Shown here: piece after piece, positions 25,573-35,900 of the stretch
How the letters are laid out: the number at the start of each line of letters is the position of its first letter
How positions within the stretch are numbered: the stretch's first letter is position 1
Source of the DNA: an uncultured Acetatifactor sp.
GTDB taxonomy: Bacteria; Bacillota; Clostridia; Lachnospirales; Lachnospiraceae
NCBI GenBank assembly: GCA_947627535.1
Contig: CANQWM010000007.1
Location: 48,523 to 112,522, forward strand
Length of the DNA: 64,000 nucleotides
Reading direction: 5' to 3'
Program-made: the position numbers and the translations under genes
Notes under the pieces: generated by a model
Database searches by the model: none
Told to the model about the DNA's origin: nothing
What the model saw: only the letters and a program-made list of their open reading frames with translations

Positions 25573-27033
25573 TCACACGTTAATCTCTGTCTGCAGTCCC
25601 AGCAGTTCTTTATTTTTCTCAAGCAGCGGCCGGATCACGCGGCCAAGGAACGCCTCCACCTGTTCCTTGGAACGCCCTGTATACCGCTCCGGCTCCATTG
25701 CTTTCTTCAGCTCCTCCAGCGTCATGTTGAAGGCGGGATCCGCCGCGATCAGTTCCAGCAGATTATTTTCCTTTCCCTCCACCTTCACGTTCCGTCCCGC
25801 TTCCATGGAAAGCTCCCGGATGCGCTCATGCAGCTCCTGACGGTTTCCGCCGTTCTTTACGGCGTCCATCATGATATTTTCCGTTGCCATAAAAGGCAGT
25901 TCGCTTCTTAAATGCTTTTCGATCACCTTCGGATAGACCACCAGCCCGTCCACCACATTCAGGCACAGATCCAGTATGCCGTCCACGGCAAGGAAAGCCT
26001 CGGGAATGGAAAGACGCTTGTTCGCGGAATCATCCAGCGTCCTCTCAAACCACTGAGCTGCGGAAGTGATGGCGGGATTCAGCGCATCTATCATGACATA
26101 CCTGGACAGGGAAGCGATCCGCTCGCTTCTCATGGGATTTCTCTTGTACGCCATGGCGGAAGAGCCGATCTGGCTTTTTTCAAAGGGTTCTTCCACTTCC
26201 TTTAAATGCTGCAGAAGGCGGATATCGTTGCTCATCTTATGGGCGGAAGCCGCAATGCCCGCCAGCACATTTGCCACCCTGGTATCCACCTTTCTGGAAT
26301 AAGTCTGGCCCGAAACGGGACAGCATTCCGCAAACCCCATCTTCTCCGCGATCATGGGATCGATCTTATCCACAGTTTCCTGGTCGCCGCAAAAAAGCTC
26401 CAGAAAAGACGCCTGGGTGCCGGTGGTTCCCTTGGATCCAAGCAGCTTCATGGTGGAAAGCACATACTCCAGATCCTCCAGATCCATGGAAAATTCCTGC
26501 AGCCAGAGCGCCGCGCGCTTTCCCACCGTGGTGGGCTGGGCAGGCTGGAAGTGGGTGAAGGCCAGCGTGGGCTGGGCCTTATACCTTTCCGCAAAATCCG
26601 CCAGCTTTGCGATAACGTTCACCAGCTTCTTCTTCACCAGCCTCAGCGCTTCTGTCATCACGATGATGTCCGTGTTATCCCCCACATAACAGGAGGTGGC
26701 GCCCAGATGGATAATTCCTGCGGCTTTCGGACACTGCTGCCCGTAGGCATAGACATGGCTCATCACATCATGGCGCACTTCCTTTTCCCGTGCCCTCGCC
26801 ACATCGTAATTGATATCTTCGGCATGCGCTTTCAGTTCTTCGATCTGTTCGTCCGTGATAACAGGGACACCGTTCTGGGAAAGGCCCAGTTCCTTTTCCG
26901 TTTCAGCCAGAGCGATCCAGAGTCTGCGCCAGGTGCGGAATTTCATGTCCGGTGAAAAAATGTACTGCATCTCCCTGCTGGCGTAGCGCTCGGAAAGAGG
27001 GCTCTGGTATCTGTCAGTGCTGTCTGTACGCAT
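25573..27033 (-). CDS. purB: Adenylosuccinate lyase
   Basis: 486 residues of the fumarase/aspartase superfamily. The signature SSAMAYKRNPMRSE (about residue 285) carries the flexible catalytic-serine loop. HLGATSCYVGDNTD and THFQPAQPTTVGKR supply the active-site histidines. It splits SAICAR to AICAR and adenylosuccinate to AMP, both with release of fumarate. The ATG at 27033 has AAGGAG 9 nt upstream; a TTG at 27063 would add ten residues without support. It lies between the two PurF genes. Confidence 0.97.
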   Translation of the reverse strand: MRTDSTDRYQSPLSERYASREMQYIFSPDMKFRTWRRLWIALAETEKELGLSQNGVPVITDEQIEELKAHAEDINYDVARAREKEVRHDVMSHVYAYGQQCPKAAGIIHLGATSCYVGDNTDIIVMTEALRLVKKKLVNVIAKLADFAERYKAQPTLAFTHFQPAQPTTVGKRAALWLQEFSMDLEDLEYVLSTMKLLGSKGTTGTQASFLELFCGDQETVDKIDPMIAEKMGFAECCPVSGQTYSRKVDTRVANVLAGIAASAHKMSNDIRLLQHLKEVEEPFEKSQIGSSAMAYKRNPMRSERIASLSRYVMIDALNPAITSAAQWFERTLDDSANKRLSIPEAFLAVDGILDLCLNVVDGLVVYPKVIEKHLRSELPFMATENIMMDAVKNGGNRQELHERIRELSMEAGRNVKVEGKENNLLELIAADPAFNMTLEELKKAMEPERYTGRSKEQVEAFLGRVIRPLLEKNKELLGLQTEINV

Positions 27034-27063
27034 TAAAATTGTCTCCTTCTTCCATTTCTCCAA

Positions 27064-28512
27064 CTATTTTTCAAACTCGCCTCTGATATCTTCTGAGGGC
27101 GGCTCCATCGGATACTTTCCTGTAAAGCATCCGGTGCAGATACGCCTGTCTCCCATGATCTCCTGCAGGCGCTCCAGCTTAAGGTAAGCCAGGCTGTCCG
27201 TTCCGATCATCCCGCAGATTTCCGGCACATCACGGTTATAAGCGATAAGCTGTTCCCTCGCCGGTACATCCGTCCCGAAATAACAGGGCCAGAGGAAGGG
27301 CGGGGAGCTGACGCGCATGTGCACTTCCTTCGCGCCGGCCTGCCGGAGCATCCTGACGATCCGGTCGGAGGTTGTCCCCCGGACAATGGAATCGTCGATC
27401 ATGATGATCCGCTTTCCCTCCACCGCTTCCCGAATCGGGTTCAGCTTAACCTGCACGCTGTTCTCCCGGCTCTTCTGCTTCGGCTTTATGAAGGTCCGGC
27501 CCACATAGGCGTTCTTTACGAACGCGGTTCCATAAGGGATCCCGGACTGAAGGGAATACCCCAGGGCGGCACAGTTCCCGGACTCCGGCACTCCCACCAC
27601 AAGATCCGCCTCCACAGGAGAATCCATGGCAAGATATTTCCCCGCCATGATCCGGAAATGGTACACGCTCACATCGTCCAGGATGCTGTCCGGACGGGCG
27701 AAATAAATGTACTCGAAAACGCAGCGGGCGTGTTCCGCTTCGGGAATGGCATGGCTCATAAAGGACTCCAGCCCCTTTTCCGGCGAGATCGTCACGATCT
27801 CCCCCGGCCGGACGTCACGCACAAACTCTGCTCCGATGGTGTCCAGGGCACAGCTCTCGCTGGCCAGGAGCCAGGTATTGTCCCGCTTTCCGATGCACAG
27901 CGGCCGGAAGCCGTAAGGATCCCTGGCGCCGATGAGCTTCCGGGGCGACATGATCACTAGGGAATAGGCCCCCTTGATCTTTTTCATGGCCCTTCCCACA
28001 GCCTCTTCCACGGTTTTGGAATTCAGACGTTCTCTTGCGATATGATAGGCGATGACCTCCGAGTCGATGGTGGTCTGGAAGATAGCGCCCGTGTACTCCA
28101 GCTCCCGCCGCAGCTGCGGCGCGTTGATCAGATTCCCGTTATGAGCCAGCCCCAGCGTTCCCTTGACATAGTTGAGCACCAGCGGCTGGGCGTTTTCCCG
28201 GGTGGAACTCCCGGCTGTGGAATAGCGGACATGCCCCACGCCGATATCACCCTTCAGCTTTTCCAGATGCTCCGGGGTAAACGCTTCATTTACCAGCCCC
28301 ATCTCCCTTGCGGAGAGGACCTTCCCCTTTGGCCCGGCGGTGTCGCTGACGGCAATGCCGCAGCTTTCCTGCCCCCGATGCTGAAGTGCCAGGAGGCCGT
28401 AATAAATGGTGGCGGCCACGTCTCCGCCTCCAAAATCATAGGCCCCGAATACGCCGCATTCTTCCCGCGGCTTGTCATTGTCCTGTATCTGAATAGAAAT
28501 CTCTTCGGCCAC
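27064..28512 (-). CDS. purF: Amidophosphoribosyltransferase
   Basis: 482 residues. It catalyses the first committed step of purine synthesis, PRPP plus glutamine to phosphoribosylamine. The catalytic Cys19 in EECGVFGAYD is exposed after propeptide removal. GHVRYSTAGSS and HNGNL complete the glutaminase site. IIMIDDSIVRGTTSDRI binds PRPP. Cysteines at RCVFE, WPCYF and ICTGC match the Fe-S ligands of the Bacillus enzyme. Translation begins at GTG (28512), with GGAGAGG 8 nt upstream. It ends 30 bp before the purB ATG. Confidence 0.97.
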   Translation of the reverse strand: MAEEISIQIQDNDKPREECGVFGAYDFGGGDVAATIYYGLLALQHRGQESCGIAVSDTAGPKGKVLSAREMGLVNEAFTPEHLEKLKGDIGVGHVRYSTAGSSTRENAQPLVLNYVKGTLGLAHNGNLINAPQLRRELEYTGAIFQTTIDSEVIAYHIARERLNSKTVEEAVGRAMKKIKGAYSLVIMSPRKLIGARDPYGFRPLCIGKRDNTWLLASESCALDTIGAEFVRDVRPGEIVTISPEKGLESFMSHAIPEAEHARCVFEYIYFARPDSILDDVSVYHFRIMAGKYLAMDSPVEADLVVGVPESGNCAALGYSLQSGIPYGTAFVKNAYVGRTFIKPKQKSRENSVQVKLNPIREAVEGKRIIMIDDSIVRGTTSDRIVRMLRQAGAKEVHMRVSSPPFLWPCYFGTDVPAREQLIAYNRDVPEICGMIGTDSLAYLKLERLQEIMGDRRICTGCFTGKYPMEPPSEDIRGEFEK

Positions 28513-28661
28513 TTTTCTTACCTCTCCACTCTAAACCTGGAATTTAAGGCAAAGCGCATACTGTCCGCATTAGACCCGCAAGGGCGCAGGATCCCTGCGG
28601 ACCCGGCGCCTCTGCCAGAAAACGTTATGTAAAAACAACAATAATAAGCAATCCCCATCTG

Positions 28662-29366
28662 TCACAGGCCGAGACGTTTAAACACCTCGTTGTAAGCTTC
28701 CTCCACGTTTCCGAGATCCCGGCGGAACCGGTCCTTGTCCAGCTTCTCGTTGGTGTTGACATCCCAAAGCCTGCAGGTGTCGGGCGAAGTTTCATCCGCG
28801 AGAATGATCTGTCCATGGTAACGGCCAAACTCGATCTTAAAGTCGATCAGCCGGATACCTGCCTGAAGGAAATACGCCTTCAGGACATCATTCACGCGAA
28901 AGGCGTACTTTTTGATGGTCTCGATCTCTTCCCAGGTGGCAAGATTCAGCGCTCTGGCAAAAGAATCATTGATCAGAGGATCGCCCAGCTCGTCGTTTTT
29001 ATAGGAAAATTCGATGGTAGGCTCGGCAAACGGCGTCCCCTCGGGAACGCCCAGTCTCTTGGAGAAGCTTCCCGCCGCCACGTTTCGTATGATCACTTCC
29101 AGCGGAACGATCTCAACGCGCTTAACCGCGGTCTCTCTGTCGCTGAGCTCCTTTATGAAATGGGTGGGGACCCCTTCCTTTTCCAGAAGCTGAAAGACAT
29201 GGTTTGTCATCTTGTTGTTGATGACGCCCTTTCCCACAATGGTTCCTTTTTTCACGCCGTTAAACGCTGTGGCGTCATCCTTGTAATCCACGATCAGGAC
29301 ATCGGGATCATCTGTCAGGAATACTTTTTTTGCTTTGCCCTCATAGAGCTGTTCCATTTTTTTCAT
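28662..29366 (-). CDS. purC: SAICAR synthetase
   Basis: 234 residues. [30 protein letters not shown] at the N-terminus is typical, as are the motifs [12 protein letters not shown] and [11 protein letters not shown]. It joins CAIR and aspartate using ATP. GGGAGG lies 6 nt before the ATG. It is the first gene of the purine cluster, 150 bp ahead of purF. No clear terminator or promoter is seen in that gap, so the genes are probably cotranscribed. Confidence 0.97.
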   Translation of the reverse strand: MKKMEQLYEGKAKKVFLTDDPDVLIVDYKDDATAFNGVKKGTIVGKGVINNKMTNHVFQLLEKEGVPTHFIKELSDRETAVKRVEIVPLEVIIRNVAAGSFSKRLGVPEGTPFAEPTIEFSYKNDELGDPLINDSFARALNLATWEEIETIKKYAFRVNDVLKAYFLQAGIRLIDFKIEFGRYHGQIILADETSPDTCRLWDVNTNEKLDKDRFRRDLGNVEEAYNEVFKRLGL

Positions 29367-29397
29367 CGTAAACCTCCCTGCTGCAACTGTTTTTCAG

Positions 29398-29413
29398 GAG
29401 CCGTCTTCGGCTC
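29398..29413. promoter_or_regulatory. Hairpin in purC leader
   Basis: A perfect 6-bp stem with a 4-nt loop (GAGCCG...CGGCTC), followed on the minus strand by a short A-rich stretch rather than a U-run. It lies in the ~110-nt leader between the purC promoter and start. No purine-riboswitch core was recognised here. Confidence 0.4.
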
Positions 29414-29484
29414 AGGTTCCGGCGCAGCGCAAAACTTTTCCTTTTGCCTGCGGATCTGCTTTGGACTTCCGTTTCCATGGTGAC

Positions 29485-29513
29485 ATTATAGCCTACCGAA
29501 ACGCAGAAATCAA
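29485..29513 (-). promoter_or_regulatory. Promoter of the purine cluster
   Basis: On the minus strand -35 TTGATT (29508-29513), a 17-bp spacer and a perfect -10 TATAAT (29485-29490). It sits about 120 nt before the purC ATG, leaving a long leader. Confidence 0.8.
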
Positions 29514-29535
29514 TAGGCATTGTGCCCGGAGCGGG

Positions 29536-30696
29536 TCAGGCATCCTCATAGCGGTCCGCCATCGCCAGAATTTCCGCGGCATATTCCGGAAACCGTTTTA
29601 CAAGATCCATGATCTCCTTCCGGGACTGGCCCGCCAGTTCATTGTTGTAATCTATCTGTTTGCGGAGAGCCTGGCGTCTCAGGACCAGTTCATGGCGTAC
29701 CTCCACCATCTCCCTTTTGTCAAGCAGCGCTTCCGGCCGGTTTACCCACCTGTCCGGATCGGCGATATGGTAGTTTGACATTCTCGCCTGCAGCTGATTC
29801 CGGTAATAATCCAGCTTTGCTTCCGCCTCCGCGTATTCTTTCCGCTCCTCCTTCTCCTGAAGATACTGGTTCCAAAGCTTTTCAAGCTGACCGGCCCCGT
29901 CGGTATTATACTTCATACAAAGGTATTCCTGAAGGTTTTTGTTATTTACATACCGGATCTTCACCTTGTTCTGAAGCAGGATCAGCCGGTTCACAGCCCG
30001 TTCCACGCGGCGCTTTTCCCGCTCCGCATCCGTGTATTTTATCAGAAGAACGACGATGGCGGTCACAGCCGCGAGCCCGGATATGCCGTATCCCAGCCAG
30101 ACCTCCATGTGAAACAAAAACTGCAGCACCAAAAGCATGATCACACAGGCTGACAGCGCGGTGAGAAAGATCGCCGCCATCCCCCGGAGATTGTTCAGCA
30201 TTCCCGTCAGTTCCGCACGCCTGTAGCCGTAGGCGCTGCGCTCCCTGTCCAGCCGTTTCATGTCCTGCCGGATCAGCTCTCCGTAACGCTCGCATTCCTT
30301 CAGCTTTTCTATTCCCTCCTGAACATCCGCCTCCTGCCGGCGCAGCCGGTAATAATCCGAATCCGGCATACGGTCCTTTTTGTCATGATACCGTTTCCGC
30401 TCATGGTCAAGCGCCGCCACCCGCCCCGCCATAACGTTCAGCGCTTCCCTCTCTTCCTCCGGCAGCGCCTCGATCTCTTCAATGTCCGTAAGATAGGATG
30501 TGACCAGCGTGTATTCGCCGCTCAGCAGCCCAATTTCCCTGGCAGCCTCCGCCGCCCTCTCCAGACAATCCTCCACATACTGCCTTCGCTGCTCCCCGTC
30601 CGAAAAGTCAACGTTCTCCGCATCCGCGTTCTCCCACTCCGGATCAAGGCTTTCTTCCCCGCCGGCCCTTCTGAAAAGTCTCATCCAAAATCCCAT
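29536..30696 (-). CDS. Coiled-coil membrane protein of the DUF5716/DUF5717 cassette
   Basis: 386 residues, family not recognised. Residues ~30-170 are highly charged helix with coiled-coil character. Two adjacent transmembrane segments (~173-193 and ~198-220) follow, then a second long charged helical region (~222-380; YLQEKEERKEYAEAEAKL). The layout places both long coiled coils on the same side. The ATG at 30696 has AGGAG exactly 8 nt upstream; the ATG at 30702 is only 2 nt from that site. It is the last gene of the cassette. Confidence 0.8.
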   Translation of the reverse strand: MGFWMRLFRRAGGEESLDPEWENADAENVDFSDGEQRRQYVEDCLERAAEAAREIGLLSGEYTLVTSYLTDIEEIEALPEEEREALNVMAGRVAALDHERKRYHDKKDRMPDSDYYRLRRQEADVQEGIEKLKECERYGELIRQDMKRLDRERSAYGYRRAELTGMLNNLRGMAAIFLTALSACVIMLLVLQFLFHMEVWLGYGISGLAAVTAIVVLLIKYTDAEREKRRVERAVNRLILLQNKVKIRYVNNKNLQEYLCMKYNTDGAGQLEKLWNQYLQEKEERKEYAEAEAKLDYYRNQLQARMSNYHIADPDRWVNRPEALLDKREMVEVRHELVLRRQALRKQIDYNNELAGQSRKEIMDLVKRFPEYAAEILAMADRYEDA

Positions 30697-30710
30697 CCAC
30701 ATTACTCCTG

Positions 30711-31565
30711 TCAGTTGCTGACGCTGTTTCGGTAACCGTCCTTCAGCGCCTGAATCAGCCGGTCGCCCTCCTCGTAATAGCTCTGCCGGTCAGCTCCCCC
30801 GCGCCGTGCGCGGCGGCTGTTCAAGAGCAGGTACTCCGGCTGCTGCTCCCACTCTCCCAGGATCTGCTCCAATTCCTTCTCCAGTTCCAGCGTATATCCG
30901 TAATTTTCCGTCCTCTCTGCGGCAAAGGCCACATAATCTTCCTCTGACAGCGTCATTCTCATAGCCGCCAGATAATCCCGGTAACAGTCAGGATCTCCAT
31001 CCGTCTCAAAGGCTTCCAGAAAACACTGCGCCGCCCGGTCATAAAGCATCAGCCCCGTCAGGGCCACCCCTTTGTTATGCAGGATGGACGACAGGCAGGC
31101 AGCCGCCGGCAGGGGTTCCCCCTCCCTTTCCATCTCGTGCCACCTGGCAGTCAGGTTGTCATATTCCCTGACCGCGGAAAGATACTTTTTCTTTTTCACC
31201 AGATAATCCACCTGGCTCTTTTTCTTTTCGATACGGCTTAAGCCCGCGCCCTGCCTGAGAACCTGTTCCACCTCCGCCGATTCCTCCGGCGTATAAAATC
31301 CGGTATAATCCAAAATGAGTCTGACAAAAGCGCTCAGCGACCCCTGCCTGTGCACCAGCGGGTGCAGGGCCCTCGCCAGCTCCCTCAGGCCGCACTCCTG
31401 CTCGATCCAGTGGAGAAGCCCGTCGTTCATGAGGGATGTATCCAGCAGGAAGGCATTTTCCTTCAGGCAATAGCACAGCTCCTCCATGCAGTATGCATTC
31501 ATCTCAAGTCCCGGGATACAATATGGCGTTTTCGCATAATTGCCCACGCATATGCTGACGCGCAT
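30711..31565 (-). CDS. TPR-like helical protein of the DUF5716/DUF5717 cassette
   Basis: 284 residues, family not named with confidence. The N-terminus MRVSICVGNYAKTPYCI is followed by cysteine-bearing helices (CMEELCYCLKEN), and the middle resembles TPR hairpins (YLSAVREYDNLTARWHEM, NKGVALTGLMLYDRAAQCF). The C-terminus is charged and basic. No membrane segment is seen. It begins 74 bp after the DUF5716 gene and runs into the coiled-coil membrane protein gene, so it should be coexpressed with both. Confidence 0.8.
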   Translation of the reverse strand: MRVSICVGNYAKTPYCIPGLEMNAYCMEELCYCLKENAFLLDTSLMNDGLLHWIEQECGLRELARALHPLVHRQGSLSAFVRLILDYTGFYTPEESAEVEQVLRQGAGLSRIEKKKSQVDYLVKKKKYLSAVREYDNLTARWHEMEREGEPLPAAACLSSILHNKGVALTGLMLYDRAAQCFLEAFETDGDPDCYRDYLAAMRMTLSEEDYVAFAAERTENYGYTLELEKELEQILGEWEQQPEYLLLNSRRARRGGADRQSYYEEGDRLIQALKDGYRNSVSN

Positions 31566-31639
31566 TACCGCCGCCTCCTTCCGCCTCTGCGGCGCCGCCT
31601 GCCCTCAGGGTCTTACAAGGTGCAGCCGGCCCGCACTTT

Positions 31640-32926
31640 TTATGTCTGGTACAATTCCAGCCGCTCCTGCCATACGCGCCTGGAGGAAGAGCGGAACTCC
31701 CCAAAGCCAAGGTCCTGCACCTCCATCACCAGCAGATTTTCCGCCTCCAGATAGAAATGCGCCCGCAGCCTCGCGATATTTCCCGGAAAATCCTCCAGGA
31801 CGATTCTGGCTTCCTTCCCGCTCTTTCCCGTAAACGGTGTCACGATCAGCGACAGCTCGCTGCCGTCCCGAATGTAAAACTCCACGGTGTCATCCGCCTC
31901 ATACCAGTTCACTCCCGCATCCAGCAGCGCATAGTATGACTCCTCCCCCTGACGCAGGACCTGCATACCGATATTTGCCTTCAGCTTGTCGCGCCCCAGG
32001 AATACATGTTCCTTCCCGGTCTGGCTCTGGCTCAGGCGCTCCTGCATACCGCAGCAGGCGCCCTTGCTGAACAGATTGTTTCCCTGAAATACCCTGCGGC
32101 CCTTGCAGAGAAAGCGCAGGGATTCCTTCATCCACTCCTGTTCAAAGCCGTCTCCGATCAGATATACGCTCTCCACCTGAGGCTGCATGGCGTTCTCCGC
32201 GATCCGCAGCAGCGCCGCGTCCAGCTCCTCCATGCGCTTCTTTCTGGCCGTCTCCTCCTCCGGAAGCGGCTCCCATGCGTAAAAAGGATGCAGCCTTTCG
32301 TTAATAAAGACCACCACAGGCGTCGTCTTCCGGTTACATTCCAGACAGGATACCCGCACACAGCTGCTGCGGTAATCAAACAGCATGGAGCGGTTAGTCC
32401 AAAGCTCCTCCGGCTGCTTCAGCATATAGTTGTAATAGCTTTCCGCGTGACTCTGGACCGCGATTCGGTCTGTTTTAAGATGCACCGCCGCGATCATGGC
32501 TTTTATCACTTCCAGCACCCTGCTGTCCACCATCTCGCAGGTAATCATCATTGCGCCGATCCGCTCCGAGGATGCCGCCTGGTTCAGCAGGCCCAGGCTC
32601 CTTCTGAAAAACAGCGCCAGCAGCGCCACCGGGTCGAAGCTCTCTCCCTCGATCAGGACCTGTTCCCCATCCAGCGCCTGCCCCAAAAGGTTATCCACCA
32701 GGATTCCCTGCTTCTCCCGGGCGTAACGCAGGGCGTCCCTGCCATAGTACCATTGGTTTACCCCGGCGCGCTTACAGAGAACGGCGGGGATGTTGAAACT
32801 CTGGGCCCCTGCCACCTGTGACAGCGTCTCCACCTCGCCGGTTTCGGAAAAAGCGTAACTGATCTGGCAGAATTCATTTCCCAGATCATATCCGAGTATT
32901 AATCTGTCGTTGTTAAATAAGCCCAT
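31640..32926 (-). CDS. DUF5716 protein, actin/Hsp70-like ATPase fold
   Basis: 428 residues. The N-terminal LILGYDLGNEFCQISY has the shape of a phosphate-1 loop of the actin/Hsp70 fold. VYLIGDGFEQEWM near residue 265 resembles the adenosine motif of that fold. A long C-terminal beta-rich extension (~330-428) follows. Function is unknown. By analogy it could be a nucleotide-dependent scaffold that works with the large DUF5717 protein upstream. It lies 32 bp after that gene. Confidence 0.85.
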   Translation of the reverse strand: MGLFNNDRLILGYDLGNEFCQISYAFSETGEVETLSQVAGAQSFNIPAVLCKRAGVNQWYYGRDALRYAREKQGILVDNLLGQALDGEQVLIEGESFDPVALLALFFRRSLGLLNQAASSERIGAMMITCEMVDSRVLEVIKAMIAAVHLKTDRIAVQSHAESYYNYMLKQPEELWTNRSMLFDYRSSCVRVSCLECNRKTTPVVVFINERLHPFYAWEPLPEEETARKKRMEELDAALLRIAENAMQPQVESVYLIGDGFEQEWMKESLRFLCKGRRVFQGNNLFSKGACCGMQERLSQSQTGKEHVFLGRDKLKANIGMQVLRQGEESYYALLDAGVNWYEADDTVEFYIRDGSELSLIVTPFTGKSGKEARIVLEDFPGNIARLRAHFYLEAENLLVMEVQDLGFGEFRSSSRRVWQERLELYQT

Positions 32927-32957
32927 CCCGCCTTCTCCCTGCCGGTATGCCGGCCCG

Positions 32958-35900
32958 CTATTTCAGTCTGAACAGCCGTCCGTTCAGATAATCCTTCCTG
33001 TAATACTCTTCCAGCAGATTATCCATGGTATCCATGTCCTCCATGGTTCTGCTTATGACAATATCGTTCACCAGCCGGTATCGGCTGTCCCCCTCCTCGC
33101 CATGGGTATCGTGCATCTGAATGGTTCCGCTCTCCGTCAGCTGGGAATCCCCTTCCCGTTCCTCCGTGATATAATACTGCAGGCTCTCGCCGAAAAAGAG
33201 GATAAATTCCTTAAAGCAGACCCCTCCATACACTTCGCGCATGTACTCCGAGATATAGTCGTCGGAGCCGCCGTCTTCCCGCGTGATCACATAGTGGATA
33301 CACGCCCTGCTGCCCGGCGCCGCCTTATACTCGATCACCGTCTTGTCCGCAAGCTCCTGCTGTACCCATGACAGAGCCTTAAACTCCCGGAAGCACTTTA
33401 AATGTATGCCCTCCGCCATCAGTTCGCGCAGGAAATCCTCCACGGTCGAAACGGCATCCTTCTGCAGCTCATCCGGATTTTCCGCATAATACCGAAGCAG
33501 CGCCAGCCTGCACACCCTCTGTACGGGTTCCCCCCGAAGATACATATGCCGGATCTCCCGGAACACATCGCTGTCCGTGACGCGCTCCCGCACGAAATAA
33601 TCAAAGGCGCACTGGGACAGAAAAGCTTCCTCCACCTCCGGTTTTGCACCCTGGGACACATAATAATGGAATATCTCCATCTTTTCTCCCACAAACGCAC
33701 CGGAGTAGAGCATCTGGATCAGGATCGCTTCGCTGAGACGATAACAATCCACGCCAAAATCCCTGGCCGCCTTCCAGATGTCCCGCATATGCTTTGTCAT
33801 GCCCCGATAGTACCGGCAAAGATATTCCAGCACAATACCGTCGTACTTCTGCCTGTTGAAAACATACACGGCTGCCGCCGTTAATACAGGATCCTCCACC
33901 ATATTTGCCCGTTCCATCATAGGCCCGATCAGCCTTACCAGCACCTTGGCGTCAACGAAATACGGGCCGTACCTGTCAAGCAGCGGCCGGGCCAGCTCAT
34001 AGCACCCGCGCAGCGTCATGTAACGGACCACATCGTTCCTGTCCGCCGCAGTCAGATCCTCCGCCGGAATCCTGGACAGATATTCGTCCAGGGAGCGCAT
34101 GTCATCCGTCTCATAATAGTAACGAAGGATCCGCAGATACAGATCCCGACGGACATAAGGCTGGGCGCAGCCGCTGTCCAGCACCCGGAGCATACGCTGA
34201 ACGCTTTCCTGTGAAACTTCCTCTTCTTCCCGTTCATTCTCGCAAAGATAAATATCCAGCGCCGCGCTCTGTTTCAGATACGGTGTCAAAAGCCGTATGT
34301 ATTTTCCCGGCAGCATAAGCTTTTCCAACGTATACTCCACGGTCCGGACAAACCGGTTCTTCCATGCGTCCTCAAACACGATGGTATAATCGTTCCCGTA
34401 AAGGGCCACCCACGTCTCACCGCCGCTTAACGTATACTCCGCAGGATACAGATTTCCCCGCTGGTAGACATATACCTTCCGGAGTCTGGTATCTTCCACC
34501 CGGATCAAATGGGCAAAGAGCAGCCTGGAGAGCGGCCCGCAGGTCTCCCCGTCGATCATTCCCGGCTCCAGAAACCGGGTGTAAAGATCAGCCAGCGGCC
34601 GGTTAATGCGCTCCTTCCGGATCTGCTCCAGGACAAACTGTTCTATTCGCGGCCGGTAGACATCGTAAATCTCCCCCAGCTTATCCGCGCGCTGCACTAT
34701 ATAATCATAGAGAAAGGCGCTGTGCTCATAGTCCAGATTGTTCTGATAGGAAAAATACATCAGCACCGTCTTCGGCAGCTCCTGAACCACGCCAAGATCC
34801 AGTGACGCCATAAAATATTCAAACAGGTTCGTGATCCGCAGCTTCGCGTTCACGCCCGCCTTATACCATTCAAAATACTTTTTGTCCGTCCTGCTTCCCT
34901 TGATCAGGAGCGTACAGATCTCCTGCAGGATCCGCACATCGCTTTTCCCCTCGTACAGTTTCACAAGGATCCTGTACAGCACGGGATAAAACTCCCTGAC
35001 CTTACCCGTCAGGTATAAGAGCTGCTCCACCGTCTCCGGCTTCAGGATATCCTGCCTTGCGCCATACCAGAGCGCCTGCAGCTCAAAGGGCTCCAGCTTC
35101 CGCAGGAGAGCGGGATTGCCGTTTATCATGCTGACCGCTTCAAAATACAGGAGCGGACTCCTGCACCCGTTCCCGAACTGCCGCTCCAGAAAAGCCCATC
35201 TGCTCTGGGCGGATTTCTGATAGTCCTGAGAGAGGAAAAGAAGAAGCCACGCCGTGCGCCAGTCCGAAGTATCCCTGCGGTAGATCTGCTCCACCTCCGC
35301 ACTCACCCGGTCCACATATTTCCCGTCCCTGTGGATCAGCGTGGTCAGATACAGGTAATACGCCGTAAGGGCGCCGTCCCCTTCCCCGTGTTCCAGCAGC
35401 TCTGAAACATGATCCAGAATCCATCCCGCTTCATTGAACCGCTCTTCCGTGATCAGCATCTGGGCCTGAAACAGTCTCGCCGCCGCGTCGTTTTCGTTTC
35501 TGGCGGCAAGACGCTCCACCAGCGCCCCCGACTCCTTCAGCCACGCCGCCGTCCCGGTCTTCTTCATCCGGAACGCAAGAAAAGCCTCCACAAGCTGCGC
35601 CATGATCTTTTTCCGGCTCCGCTCCGGCCTGACGGCTGCGGCTCCCCCGTTTTTTACCGTCACCAAAACGGTCAGCGTCACATAGCAATTATAGAGGCAG
35701 ACCTCCCCGAAATGGGTCCCTCTTTCACAGAGATTCCCGTCGATAAACACGGGCAGCCTGCAGTAATTTCCAAGGAAATCGTCGTCTGTCAGGACCTCCT
35801 TCTCCGTAAACAGGAAATCCCCCCGGCACTCGATAAAGAGCTTCGTAAATCCCCAGCCGTTCCGGATGACTGTCAATTCACGCTCCGCCACGCCGCCGGC

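Noticed and set aside
24436..25911. Plus-strand open frame of about 490 codons
   Set aside because: Antisense to the PurF-like gene and purB, with no family match and no ribosome site. Long antisense frames are common in GC-rich genes.
29367..29484. Purine riboswitch in the purC leader
   Set aside because: Only a single short hairpin is seen; the three-way junction core of a purine riboswitch could not be found.
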